Shown here: in pieces, positions 1-11,869 of the stretch | How the letters are laid out: every line of letters begins with the position of its first letter | Position numbering within the stretch: the stretch's first letter is position 1 | Origin: Cryptomeria japonica | Taxonomy: Eukaryota > Streptophyta > Pinopsida > Cupressales > Cupressaceae | Length of the DNA: 64,000 nt | Assembly (NCBI RefSeq): GCF_030272615.1 | Contig: NC_081408.1 | Coordinates: 202,206,341-202,270,340 of the forward strand | Direction of reading: 5' to 3' | The notes under the pieces: generated by a model | Seen by the model: the letters and a program-made list of their open reading frames with translations, nothing else | What the model was told of the DNA's origin: nothing | Database searches by the model: none | Program-made: the position numbers and the translations under genes

Positions 1-875
1 GGTTTTATAAGGACAAGTGAAAACAATAATATGTACATGAAGAATGATGAGGACAATGGAATACTGATCTCAGTCATATTTGTTGATGACATTATATTTT
101 GTGGAAATGACTCTCTATGCAAAAACTTTGGTAATGAAATATGCAAAGAATTTGAGATGTCACGAATCGGTGAGATAAAGTATTTTATAGGTTTACAGAT
201 CCTGCAAATGAAAGATGAGATTTTTATTACTCAATCCAAGTACATAAAGGAAATCTTGAAGAAATTTGGAATGGAGGATTCTAAACCTATAAGTACTCCT
301 ATGACTATCAACTGTAAACTATCAAAGAATGATGAATCTGCATCTATTGATGAGACACTTTACCGATCTATGATTGGGAAGTTGCAATATGTTGTGCATA
401 GTAGACCGGATATAGCACATGCAGTAGGTATTGTTGCAAGATTTTTTGTAGACCCCAAAGAAACCCATATGACAAAAACCAAGAGAATTTTCAAATACCT
501 GAGAGACACTGAAGATTATGGCTTAGTATATGAAAAGAGAAATGATTTTGATTTAAAAGTTTATACTGATGCTGATTGGACAGGGAACATAGATGACAGG
601 AAAAGCACAAGTGGTGGAGCTTTCAAAGACTTTGATTTTGTGATAATACGAGTGCCATTAAAATTTCAAAGAATCTGGTAATGCACTCTAAGACAAAGCA
701 TATATCTATAAAGTATCATTATCTCAGAGAAGAAGTTCAAGAGAAGAAAGTTGTGCTGGAATATATTAGTTCAAAGGAGCAATTAGCAGACATCTTCACA
801 AAGCCACTGCCAAGGGACACTTTTGAGTATCTCGGAAGCAAGATAGGGGTCCTACCCCTATCGTCTACTCACTGA
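1..875 (+). pseudogene. Ty1/copia RT and RNase H, 3' part of pol, internally deleted
   Basis: This is the C-terminal part of a copia polyprotein that makes cDNA from element RNA in a cytoplasmic particle. The frame is open from base 1 and shows the RT catalytic motif FVDDII near base 80. The RT connection (PMT..CKLSK) and the RNase H start (YTDADWTG..DDRKSTSGG) follow near bases 560-620. Just after STSGG the frame breaks. Reading resumes in another frame at FCDNTSAI and runs through HISIKYHYLREE to ADIFTKPLPRDTFEYLG. About 55 codons of RNase H between these points are missing, including the usual SKKQ..AEAEY block, so this copy cannot be active. The window edge cuts off upstream RT, integrase and gag. 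A 3' UTR, polypurine tract and LTR follow on the same strand. Confidence 0.9.
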
Positions 876-1359
876 TAGAGTTCAGTGAAAGCATTAATTC
901 GATGAATCTATAGAATATTATGTGTGGATTGATGTTGATTTATGCACTTTAGAAGGTTTTCTAAAGGTGTGCAGGAAATAGTGAATAGAGAAAAAGTTGC
1001 TCTGACCAAGACTAAGATGATACATAGCAAGGCAAATCACCTCATAGGGGAAGAAATCATGATTTAGTTCTTTTACTTTTGGCATTGTTGTCAAAGGAGG
1101 AGAAGAATAAATGGTAAAGTCTTAAATGATGAAAATAATAGAAGACTAATGATAGGGGAGAAGATTACAAAGGGGAGAAGACTAAATGCAAGTCAATAAC
1201 TTAGAAGCCTAATGAAAAAGGGAGAAGACTTCAAAAGATTTTAGCAGCTCAAGGATAACAGGAGAAGTCTAACAACAATCTGAATCTGAATCAATTTGAA
1301 TATCTTGTTGGTATTACCATTTAATTGTTGGTTTTGCCATCAATGCCAAAGGGGGAGAT
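876..1359 (+). other. Copia 3' untranslated region and polypurine tract
   Basis: This non-coding stretch separates the pol stop from the LTR. It is purine-rich, with repeated GGAGAAGA-type words, and ends in a classic plus-strand primer, AAAGGGGGAGAT (about 1348-1359), just before TGTTGGCATTT. The words TTTTGCCATCAATGCCAAAG before the tract are typical of plant Ty1/copia elements. Confidence 0.75.
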
Positions 1360-2866
1360 TGTTGGCATTTCAGTAGAAAGAAAGATTGTTGGCATTTCAA
1401 TAGAAATGACATTGTTGATATTCATTAAGGATATTGAAAAGGTTGTTGAAGATTATCTGATATAACTGAAAAAGGATGATAACTATCTTTATAACATTAT
1501 TTTGTCATTGATGTCAAGAAATTGATTTTCTAATTTAGTATGATGTTGCCATATCTTGAGAAGTATGTTTTAATGAGTATTAAGTGGTCGGTAAGTGACA
1601 CAAAAAGAATATGATGAATAAGGGGAGAAATAAGTTATTCAATGGGCAACTATTACCAAGTTAGACAATGATGAAATCATGATGTTTAGATTGTTTTGAT
1701 ATCCTACATATGTTGTTAATTGTAAGGTTAATACTATAGTATGTCACCGAGCAAAGAACCTAGTTGGTAAACCCTAAGGTTATCAATATCGGTTAATGAA
1801 GGCGAAATGTCTACCGAGTAAAGTTTAGTATTTATCGAGTTGCAACTGAGTTATGACAGATTGCATTGGATGGATAAAAGCATTATTTAATGAAGGATGC
1901 TAATGAGATCGAGATGTAGAAATGATTGGTATGCTGCGCATGGAGTTTTTTGAGGATCTATGGCAATGGAAAATTAGGAGGAAGATCTATAGTGAAGATT
2001 GAACCACAATAACCTAGCACAAGTTCCTAGGAAGGTACGCCAGTTCCAAGGCAAGGTAAAACATTTTCAGATCGAAGGATACATTGAACCTAGTCAAGTT
2101 TGAAGATCTAATGGCTAAGATTGATCATGGGAAATGTGATCCAAGAGATTAAGCGGTTAGAACTATTTATAAATAAGGAATTGTTGATAAATAATGCATG
2201 TGACCAAGTGTAAGCACAGGGATGCTACATAGTGATTACCGAGCATAGAAGCTTGAAGACTTATTTTGAATAATGGGAATAAGGAGCCCATCAGAGGGAT
2301 AAGATAAGTCCTATGACAAGATTGTTTTGAGCAAATAAGAATCTACTTTAGCATTTTAGATGTAAAGTTGTAGATATATATTATTACTATTATTTATTCT
2401 ATAAGTAACATGAAATCTCTTAACCGAGTGGACCTAACAATCTTATTTGTAAACCCTCTAGAAAGGTGACATTCTAAATGAGTGTTTGAAATCCTTTGAC
2501 AAGGTCACTTCTAACACAGTGAAGATCCTAACAGATCTGAGGGAAATCCCTTAACCGGGTCACATCTAGCAATCTGTTTGTAATCTTTTTTAGGATTTTC
2601 TTTTAACTAAGCATACTCTAGAAGAGTATATTTCTTAGTGTGTTCGAAATCCCATAGTGGTTTTTCCCTATTTGATTTTCAACGTTAAATTTGGTGTTAT
2701 ATGTGTTATGATGATTATGTGTTTATGAAATTGCATGTTTAGTAGTTTTTGGTTATATTGTTGAAGTATAAGTTACCGAGGTTGAATCTGTTGATTTTAT
2801 GGAAGATTAAGGTTGTATGATTCACCTCCCCTCTCATCTTGTTAGCTATTAGCATCAAAACTTTAC
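1360..2866 (+). repeat. 3' LTR of the copia element
   Basis: It begins TGTTGGCATTT directly after the polypurine tract and is placed to end near CTTTACA, after a CACCTCCCCTCTCA block usual at plant copia LTR ends. The right end is less certain than the left because the 5' LTR is outside the window. The first bases are duplicated: AGATTGTTGGCATTTCA occurs at about 1356 and again at about 1384. No gene is inside it. Confidence 0.55.
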
Positions 2867-3721
2867 ACCACATGCATAAAATTTAACATTCATTCTACAA
2901 TCTTATGTCTTATGACCATACTTATTGCATTTAGAATATTGACCGGGAGCAGAATTATAGTTATAATTTGCTCTCTTTCTACATTGCCTAGCCATGTGAA
3001 AAAATTTATTACAAACAAATCATCTACTATTAAATTTGTAAGCATTAAGCTGCCTTACTAGTGCCTTCTAGTTCTAATCTTCATTTGTAGTACCAGATCT
3101 TTGACATTGTTCAAATCCAAGTACACTAGAATCTCCATTCCATCTTTGTCTTCTCAATAATTTATCATGTTATTTTGAACTAATCTTGAATTTGTTCTTG
3201 TATTCACTTGCAATAGTTAGATCATCTCTTAGGATTATCATTTGTCCCTCAATTTCATGCTCATTTCTTTGGGATTGCACTAAATCAGTTCTCAACATAT
3301 CAGTTTCATGAACCAACCGAATGCATTCTTCAGATCTATCTTTTAGATATCTCCCAAGGTTTTCTTCATTCATCTTCTAGTCTTTAATCTTTTTTGACAT
3401 CCTCATAGTTAGGGCTTGCATTTCATTCCACATGACCATATTCTCCTAATTCATCTTCTAACATCTTTCATTAAGGGCATATTTCTCTTCATTATCTTGA
3501 TCTTGCAAAAGTTCCTTCCTGATAGCTTGAATAGATGACAACTCTCCTATAGGATAAGAATGAATTCCTTAGCAGAAATCGATCCGTCTTGTAACTTCAA
3601 GTTCTTCATCCTTTCAACATCATAATCTTCAAGTGCTACATCAAGTTATCTCTCCATACTCATATCCATGGATTTTGGATTCAGGATCTCCTTCAAGCTA
3701 TTAAACTTCCTCTAAGGCACA
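2867..3721 (-). pseudogene. Copia (Sirevirus-like) gag remnant
   Basis: Read on the minus strand, this continues inward from a primer-site-like sequence next to the LTR at 3738. A 67-codon open piece (3170-3373) has the charged helical look of copia Gag (YLKDRSEECIRLV). Further down, one frame shows two decayed nucleic-acid-binding knuckles: CNKFFHMARQC at about 2995 and KCNKYGHKT-stop-DC at about 2925. Each has lost its first Cys, and the second carries a stop. The two-knuckle order fits Sirevirus-type copia Gag, which coats element RNA in the particle. The remnant ends abruptly against the plus-strand LTR, so pol is missing. Confidence 0.6.
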
Positions 3722-3737
3722 AGGATCTGATAGCAAT
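3722..3737 (-). other. Degenerate primer-binding site
   Basis: On the minus strand, directly after the LTR end ..CCAACA, comes ATTGCTATCAGATCC. It resembles TGGTATCAGAGC, the copia site complementary to the 3' end of initiator tRNA-Met. This makes the neighbouring LTR the 5' LTR of a minus-strand element. Confidence 0.5.
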
Positions 3738-5367
3738 TGTTGGAATTGAAGAACACTGAGAGGGGGGGTGAATCAGTGTTCAACCAGAATATGCAATTTT
3801 AACCTTATTAAACCATGCATTCGCCAACCATTAAACTGGTACATATAAGATTGAAAGAAGTAAAGAAATCACTAAGCCAGTCACACAAATGAATACCATA
3901 ACATAGAGAATTATACGTGGAAAACCTCAAAGAGGAAAAACCACAGTGGGATTTGTGACCCACAGTATCAATCCACTGTCCATATGAAAATATATTAGAA
4001 AATATGGGGGACTGCACTTGCAGGAAGGATTACAGCCTAGAGCACACTACTCATAACAAAAGAGACTCACTGACTACAGTCACTTTGAATAATAAAACAT
4101 AAGACTAAACTCATTTAATGCATCTACTATGCCTGATAGAGTTTCGGTTCAAGCTCTGTTTGTTCTAGTTCAGTAATCCAAAACCCTTACCAGAATAACC
4201 TTCGCATTACTAATCCACAATTACAATCATCATAAGCTATATCTCTCTCTCATATTTTTAAATATCATAAAATGATCTAATCAACTGACCTATATACCCT
4301 TACAATCTTTCATGCCTTATGTCAACTTACATAGATAATTACAAAATGAATATACGTGTTGGCTCAATTACACATATACATAAATATCAAAATCAATTGC
4401 TGATTGTCGAATCTCCCAAATGATGTCATCCTTGTTAGAATAAATGATAGTCTCAAAGACACTAAGAGGGGGGGTTGAATCAACATCTAATCGGTTAGAA
4501 GAATATTTAAACTTATTAAGAACTTTGTATCCCAAAATAGTGTATCAGTAAATAAGAATTAATGCAACAAATGAGAATAATAGAGACACCATAGAGAACA
4601 CACCATAACACAAGATATTTAACAAGGAAACCTGGTGTGGGAAAAACCTTGGTGGGATTTGTGACCCACAATATTCACTCACTGGCTAATAAATAAATAT
4701 TACTTACAATGAGGGGCCTGCACAGGTAGGAAGGCTAGTAGCCTATAGCTCACTAGTCAATCACAAAATAGAAGTTTCACTGACTTACAAAATGGATTAT
4801 CAAAATCCACTACAATGTACTGCTTCAGATCAACATCAAATATGCTAGGTTCAGTAGTGGTTTAAGCTCAGTCTATTACCAAAACCTTTGCTGTCAACTA
4901 TATCACTTTATAAAAAATATCATCTATCCTCTCTATATCTCCTCTTTCACAATTATGACCTATAAGATCTCATACATATATACGAGTATTTTACAATATG
5001 CCATGTCCTCTTTTACAAAAGATAATTACAATATAAAACAATAAACAAAGTTTATTCCATGTTGGCTTCAGTGCTAGTATGCATAATTGCTGCTGCCAGT
5101 GAAGTGACTGTCGGTGTATGTAGAAGTCTATTGCTAGTAACTGCAGGTGGGTTGACAGATGTTTGCGAGTTGGTTGCCAGTTGGTTGCCATCAATGACAA
5201 CATCAACTATTCTCATAAGAGTGTAGAATGCCAACAGTCCTCCTATGCCAGTAACTTGAATGTGAGTCACGTTGACTTGCAATGCAGGTACCCAAAGAAC
5301 CTTTCATACTGGTGAAGATACCTGTCGGTGTTGGTGTCGATGTCGGTGAAATGTCTAGTGATGAACA
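3738..5367 (-). repeat. Minus-strand LTR, interrupted by a nested LTR
   Basis: On the plus strand it runs from TGTTGGAATTGAAGAACAC to about GATGAACA. It is closely similar over most of its length to the LTR at 63,179-64,000. That second copy reads straight across the point where this one is split by 4,433-5,236. It includes the block with GTGGAAAACC, GTGACCCACA, CACTTGCAGGAAGG and CCTAGAGCACAC that recurs in four other LTRs here. Small open frames at 3,808 and 5,052 lie in the LTRs and are not genes. Confidence 0.75.
4433..5236 (-). repeat. Nested solo LTR (804 bp)
   Basis: It begins TGTTAGAATAA and ends ATGCCAACA on the plus strand, so the ends have the TG..CA form. It splits the surrounding LTR. 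Flanks are ATCCT on the left and GTCCT on the right, an imperfect 5-bp target duplication. The unsplit relative near 63,870 gives the empty site. No internal element sequence is present, so it is a solo LTR left by LTR-LTR recombination. Confidence 0.7.
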
Positions 5368-6250
5368 ACCAAACAAAATAATGAAAGATGAAACATGTTG
5401 CCATCAATGACTACATATGAAACCAATTAGATGAGTGGCAATTGTAAGGAAACAAACCTTCAGAAGAAAACTTCACTTTGATACCACCTGAAGTAGTCAC
5501 CGGTGATGAGGGACCTCAAAAAGATCAATCCAAATCAATCAAGCAAGAGTAAACACAATGGAAACACAAAGATATGATGGAGACAATGCAAAATAAATAA
5601 TTTTATTTCATGAAAATTGATTACAACCGACCGGTTATAGCATAATCGGCTCATAGGCCTTGTAGAACATACATAATAGGTCACAATAATGACCTTGAAT
5701 CTTAAGATCTATCTTCTATGCATAGTGTCACTACCTATTTATTTGATTGATTACATTCTAATGCACAATTACAATTATATATGCAATCCAAAGGATCCAA
5801 TTTGCCCAAAAAGGGATCAAAACCCAGAGAAAATCCAAAGGATGAAATTTAGATCATTAGAAAAGGTCAGCCACATACCAAGGAACATCGAAATCAACAC
5901 CCAAGATTCCACAAGCTTCGAAAGGGGTTTCAGTAGATCATTAAAATAGGTCGAGGCAACCGGTAACAAGGAACTATCAACCGCTAACAGGAAATTGTCA
6001 AGGAAATCAATAGAAATATCTTGTGAAAAAATGATCCAAATGTGATGCAGTTTGGAAACAAGAAATATGATCAAGTCTTCAAGTATAATCCAACTCCATA
6101 GGATCCGGTGAGCCAAAATCGGGACACAGAAAGAAAAGTTGAAACTGCGAACATAAAGCAAAACATTTTTTTTGGGGGGGGTTGATGTAAGATTGCTATG
6201 AACCAGGGATGCTCCTGCATCAACGTGATCCATGTGTTGCTCCTTTTATC
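5368..6250 (-). repeat. Possible older minus-strand LTR, about 5,489-6,215
   Basis: ACTTTGATACCA (5,474-5,485) resembles the reverse complement of an initiator-Met-tRNA primer site. It is followed by TGAAGTAGTCACC, a candidate LTR start, and a candidate end ..CCTGCATCA lies near 6,215. The LTR at 3,738-5,367 would have truncated the interior. A T8G8 run lies near 6,166-6,181. Open frames here (5,689-5,949 plus, 5,817-6,233 minus) overlap on opposite strands and resemble nothing recognisable. Confidence 0.25.
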
Positions 6251-7447
6251 TTAGTTTTTTAGACTATTGAGATCATATGTCCTTGCGGTCTTGGTGTTTC
6301 TTGTCTCTTTAATGTCTTGGTTAAAGTCTTTTGATGCTATTATGTACTTTATCAAGCATATCAGTGTAAGTTAATATTGCATCTAAAGTGGACTAGGATA
6401 GTAGGTGCCATAGTCTAGGCCAAAATAACCAAAATTTGAATCTTTCAATGATAAAAAAATATTTACTAGGAAATGATATCCTATGTTGTCCTTATTCATA
6501 ATTTTTTATAATATTTCATGAGGCTAGGTGTAAAAGAAATGTTATGCCCTCATTTGAAACATCTCTCTACAATTTTTCATCTACATTTCAATTGAGCAAG
6601 AAATCAAGCATCATTAAGGAAATCAAGGAGAGATCAAGTATTTATATATCAAGCATGAGTCCTACATAGAAACATCGACCTTTTTTATTAATACTTCAAG
6701 GAAAAGAATATTCATAAAGGAAGGTATAACATTTCAATTAAAAATTTAATTTCTAGATCTAGCATCTACACTGGATGAATAAGCTCTATTTTCTATTTAT
6801 TCATCACTAAAGGGTTAACTCCAAACTTGGGGTTTGACCTAGGAAAACCCCTATGAACCCAACATCATTTTTCCTCACTTGTATGAGCATGTTATAGGAT
6901 TACCAAAGAAGAATAGATTCAGAAGTATACATTGAGACAAAGAAAACCAAAATTTGAAGAAGTAGAAAATCCTCAATGCTAGGGTAACCCAATGTTTGAA
7001 ACTCTTTTAAGGAAAATTTGAGCGAGATATTCTAAGTGGAATCTTGATCCTAAATCTATTTTTTATATCCACATCTGTCACCTTGAGAACTCAGATACCA
7101 ATTGACATATAGTCTCACAATTTTAGACTAAATTTGCAGACACGGGTTCCTTTTTGACTCTCATTTATAGATCTATACTTATATTTTTGTATATATAATC
7201 TATATCTTACTGTTTATGCTTATTACTCTCAATTTTTAATCATTAGCCATAGTTCTTTCATTTAATCATTCTATCTTATTTAATTGCAATAAATCAATAA
7301 TGGAAAGTAACCAATCATGGCACCCAAGTCTACCATAGGTTTGAAGTTGGTCCTATTGGTCATTTCATTAATGTTGATTGATGTGAGTGGGTTTGAGTAT
7401 TAGTCTGCATGTTTAGACTAGTGAACCCCATACCACCAACTTATAGT
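6251..7447. repeat. AT-rich stretch with a gypsy-type LTR relic
   Basis: No gene is seen. The block around 6,540-6,900 shares word order with 37,900-38,060, notably an ACTCCAAACTTGGGGTTTGACC-like phrase followed by TAGGAAAACCCCTA. The two look like diverged copies of the same LTR-type repeat. Confidence 0.3.
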
Positions 7448-7805
7448 GGTGTTCCTCAACATGTTGGTCATTGGTGTTATTTGCATTGATATGGATGCAT
7501 GAGTTTTTGTTAGGGATGATGTATTTTGTTGTGATGATAGTTTATGTGATCTATGTGAGATGGTTTTACACAATATTATTATTATTCTCCTATTTACTAA
7601 TGTGTGAGTTATTGGTTAAATTTGTTTTAAATATGATTTCAAATTGTGATGTTTTGAAGCATTAATGTTTATGTTGAAATTAAATAATAAAGTGATTTAC
7701 ATCACTTAAATGTTTGATAAAAATTATATATGTGATATTGAACCCCATTGGGTTATTTTTCTATACTTTTACTATTATGAACATACACAAGTACACTTGA
7801 CATTT
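7448..7805 (+). repeat. Dispersed repeat, copy 1
   Basis: It is clearly related to 26,210-26,547 in the same orientation. Shared words in the same order include GGTGTTCCT, ACATGTTG, TCATTGGTGTT, GAGGCATTAATG-type, TTGAACCCCATT and CACTTGACATTT. Short open frames in it (7,471-7,665; 7,710-7,967) are not shared as protein and are not called. Probably part of an LTR or a non-autonomous element of unknown type. Confidence 0.6.
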
Positions 7806-9719
7806 AAAACATGTGAATTAATTGTTAAAATAAGTAGTCATAAAACCTTCAAGGCAATATTGTATAAAAAAATAAATATAAATATTAAAAAGCTAAACAA
7901 AAGAATATCTATAGTAAGTTATATATGTTTATTATATTTAATGATATTGGAGATGTATAATTATTAAATATAAACTTATATAATACTAGTCCAAATATCA
8001 AATATAATTTTGTACGAGATTAGTTTAATCCTAAACAAAAAATATTCTTAGTATTAGTTAATTAGTACAAAATAAATTATATGAATATAAGAATATGGTT
8101 GAAGATGATAATTAATCATATATAGTTTACCAGAGAAGAAAAAGAGCTTCTCTTATGAACAAGTGAACATAATTGACATTCATCATACTTTGTGTCCATG
8201 CTAATTGTGATGTTAGAATTAATGCTAAATAATAGATTGTGGATACATATGTAATATTATTTATAATTTTTTCTTTTGTTAAAAGCATGCTATATATCAC
8301 ATAAGGTCCAACATGCTTATTGGACAGTTTTTGACAATGCAATGTGTCTTTTTCTACTTTAATATTTTAATTTATAGGTAAATATCTCCACTAACATCTT
8401 TGTATATTATTCATTGCAATGATTTGTGTCATTTCTATTCTAGTCTAAAATACCTCTCTATTCTCTCCATTGACATCTACACATGTTTGCCACACACTAC
8501 ATAATGAAATATTGCAATAGAGAAACTATGTAAAACATTTTTGTTGCTAGGATAGATGAAACTAATAATGAGTAAAGATAGTCATGCATCTACTCACAAG
8601 TATGTCTATTTTTTCTTCTATATTATATAATATTATTATATATATTAAAATAAAAAAGAGCATGTTTTCAAATATAATTTATGATTTAAAGAACCTATTA
8701 AATTGTTGTTCAAAAAAGCGGTAATATTTCTACAAATCACAAACTATAGTTGATTAGTATCCTTATATTTTCTAAGAAGATACTACATCCTTCATGATGT
8801 CAAGGATTTGAAAGAGTTATTCCTTTGGAGAGTCATTGACAATTGAATTTAGAAAATTATTCAAAATACCAAAATAAAGGTTTGGTGTTGCCACTAAAGG
8901 ATCCTTCATAGTAGTAAATTCACTAAAATTAATCTACTTCCCTCAACCACTCTTCCCATAGCAATTCTAGAAGGGGTATGCGATTAATGTTATTCAATGT
9001 CAATTTATTCACATCCCTTTAATTTTTCCAACTATAGGTTTTGGGCACCTTCCTTATAAATTATTTTGAGTTGTGGAATCTAGTACACCTTAATAAAATT
9101 GAAGGTTTTCATATAATTTTTATCTCTAAGGAAACAACAAGATCTTCCAAAAAATTATTGAAAAGACATCACCCAAAAAGAGTTAAAAGTACTCTCTGTA
9201 TTCTCATTAAATTAAGCTTATCTATTAGGAAAAGAAAAGAATATTATATAAATATTGTTAGGAGTTAAGATCTTGTTCTAAGAAAGGATCCAGAACAAGA
9301 AACTTAGTTTTAGAATTAAATAATTAAAAAAAAATAGCACAAAATGAAGGAGGAAAAATTTGATAATTAGAGGATTTGAAACTAGAGGTAGTTGTTGCAT
9401 TGTAATTTATGTATTCTAATAATTTCTTTCTATATTTGGCATTTTATTGAGTGTGCATTCCACGTGTTCATTTTAAGGCCATTTATGCCATATGCTACCC
9501 TAAAAATTTACAGAGGTTTTCATGCTTAAATCTTAATCAAATGTGAAATCTAAGGCTAGTTCCTATATTGAGGTTATCGATACGTAGTTCTTCCTTTTTG
9601 AGGTCTCTTTTTGGGAGAAGCTAGGAGTGCATAACCCTTATCTCACCAACAAGGGTTAAAATTTGGGGTATTGTGAGTGTCAACCATTGTATTAGGTGAT
9701 CTAATATTAATGTATGCAT
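7806..9719. other. AT-rich, no feature recognised
   Basis: Very AT-rich DNA with short chance open frames on both strands (8,127-8,342; 9,041-9,268). No domain, splice pattern, LTR boundary or repeat could be supported. Confidence 0.5.
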
Positions 9720-9904
9720 TTGATCAGTTTTTGTTCTGATTAATTAGAAAAATAGGTTTTCAGGACCCAAACCTTTAACAAAGGAGATTAAGATAAGACA
9801 CTAAAAAGTCTAGTACTTAAGAACCACTTACAAAATGACTGGCAAAAAAGCCAGCAAACCAAAAAGATAGCTAAGATAAAAATAGCAAAGAAATAAGGAA
9901 AGCG
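9720..9904 (-). other. LINE 3' untranslated region
   Basis: On the minus strand, after the stop of the downstream reading frame, the sequence reads through GCTGGCTTTTTTGCCAG and GGTTTGGGTCCTGAAAACC. The layout is that expected for a LINE tail. No clean poly(A) or target duplication was found, so the exact end near 9,720 is approximate. Confidence 0.4.
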
Positions 9905-11835
9905 CTACACAACTATAGTCTTCAGTAGGTCCTCCGCCTTTTTCACCAGCTGGTCATAGGTGGCCCCAACAACTTTGAGATCTTCCAGGTCCTTGCTAGG
10001 TTTCTTTTCTTTCTTTTTGCCTCTGGTAAAGGCTCTAGGTCCTTGAGCTTCCCCTGTACCTTCAGTGTCCAGGTCAATATCTAGGATCTCCTTCGCTTCA
10101 TCCAGTTTGCTGATGAGAGTGTTAGTGTTGCTAGAAGAAATCTCCAGGATGCTTAAACTCGGTTCAACAATGGTCTTCAGACACTCCTCAATTTTGCCAA
10201 CTTTATTGGCAGTATCCAAGATAGTTTGATCATTAGCGTCAGCAAGATTTTTCCTTTCCAACAAATCTTTCTCTATTTTCTCAAACCTGGGGTTGAAGGA
10301 GTCTCTTATGTTTTCAGCTTTAGCAATGGTATTTTTCAGGTCCTCTATGTAATCAGCCATGGTCTTCCCTTCCCTAGTGTTGGTGGTTTCCAAAATCTGA
10401 ATTCTATTACTAGTTTTTTGTTGTCGTCCACAACTTTCTTGTAACCAGTTATAAGCCACTCCATAGTATCCATGAAACTTTGCATACCCTCTAGTGGAGG
10501 GTTAGGGGGAGGATCAACCTTACCAGGGATATCTTGTTCCTTTTTTGGGGTATCCTGAATAGTAGTTGTGTCTTCAACCCTAAGAGCCTCGTCCATGGTC
10601 ACCTTCTTTAGATTCTGTTTGGCTTCCAAGGTCCTTTACTGCTTATAAACCTCCAGCTCCTTAACATTCTCCTCCTTCCTCTTGTGCTTATTTCTGGTCT
10701 AGGTGTGAACTTTAGTCTTCTTTTTCAGCGACCCTTGAGGGTTCTCCTTCTTTGAGTCTTCAGAGACCTCCTCCTCCGAGGAAAGGCTAATCAGGGGGAT
10801 TCTGCCTTTAGGTTTTTTAACCTTAGAGGAAGAAGGTCTTGTTTTAATGTGTTTCCTCTTCTTTCCAATTTCATAATCTGAAACATCCATGCTCTCCTCA
10901 AAATCACTCGACGGGTCACTGTCAGACTCCTCATCCACTAAAAAGGTAGAGTCAGACCCATCCTCCTTAGACTCTACAGAGGGCTGCATGCAAGCTATCT
11001 GATTAGCCTTGAGATGGTCATAAATAAGGACCATTAAGCCTTGATGCATGGTAGTGTCCCCCATAGGGTTATCTTTGTAGGCCTTAATGGTGGCATTCAT
11101 CGAGCAGAGCAGAAAATAAGGAAAATTAACCTTCTCATCATGCCTAAAATGATTAAGCAAGATGAAGTGATAACCATAAACTTCTGTAAACCTACCATCT
11201 AATGTAATGAGGGGCACTAAAACAAATAGGACCTCCTGCCAGGGTTTAACAAAACCCCTAGGTGGGTAGTAAGTTTTACTTAACTTCACCAGGAGTTATA
11301 TCTCCTTCTCGGTTTCCAGATATCTATCACTGGCCTCCTTGTTGACTCTCCTATCTCTGTAGAAGTTGCATCCTTTTCTTCCGAGGCTCGTGGCTTGGGC
11401 GATAAGATCTTCATCAATTTCAACCGTCTGGTCTCCCATTTTTAGCACACCATTTCTCCAATTTTTGCAGAAAAAACTAGTAACTGTGCCATCCCGTATG
11501 TGGAGTCTCTCGATGAATTTCAAAAAACCACCCTTCTACAGGATGCTCTAGATCTCCTCCTTCTGTTTCCATTCTTTGCAGTTGCTTGGTTCGTATCTCC
11601 ACCTGTTACCACCCATGTTTTCTCTATTCAAAGCCAAATTTTGAAACTTGCATAACGATTTGGCCAGAAAGCTTGTTAGAACTATCAATTTTACCCAGAA
11701 AGCATGGGAATTTATGAAATAAGTATTATAATAAATTAGGCTCTCATTATTATAATAACTCAAAGTGCTCCAATTAGTCCTTTTCATTAATATTCTTTCC
11801 ATCAAAAATCTTTGGAGTGCTTCTATATTGGTCAT
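9905..11835 (-). pseudogene. Reading frame downstream of LINE RNase H, unknown function
   Basis: Four collinear minus-strand blocks (11,835-11,548; 11,523-11,296; 11,289-10,699; 10,629-9,905) read as one protein of roughly 620-640 residues, broken by a few stops and one frameshift near 10,400. The first ATG lies about 35 bases after the RNase H stop. The N-terminal half is helical and hydrophobic (YYNNESLIYYNTYFINS; VEIDEDLIAQATSLGRKG). Its second block loosely recalls the plant transposon-associated domain of gypsy-linked genes. A middle segment is acidic and serine-rich (VDEESDSDPSSDFEESMD), followed by a basic patch like a nuclear signal (KKRKHIKTRP). The C-terminal part is charged and probably coiled coil. 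Known plant LINE ORF1 lies upstream of ORF2, so this position is unusual. I do not recognise the family. Confidence 0.6.
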
Positions 11836-11869
11836 TAAAAATGATTAGTTTGACATTATCAGAGAGTCC

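Noticed and set aside
5689-6233. Open frames of 86 and 138 codons on opposite strands
   Set aside because: They overlap antisense in LTR-like sequence with no conserved motif.
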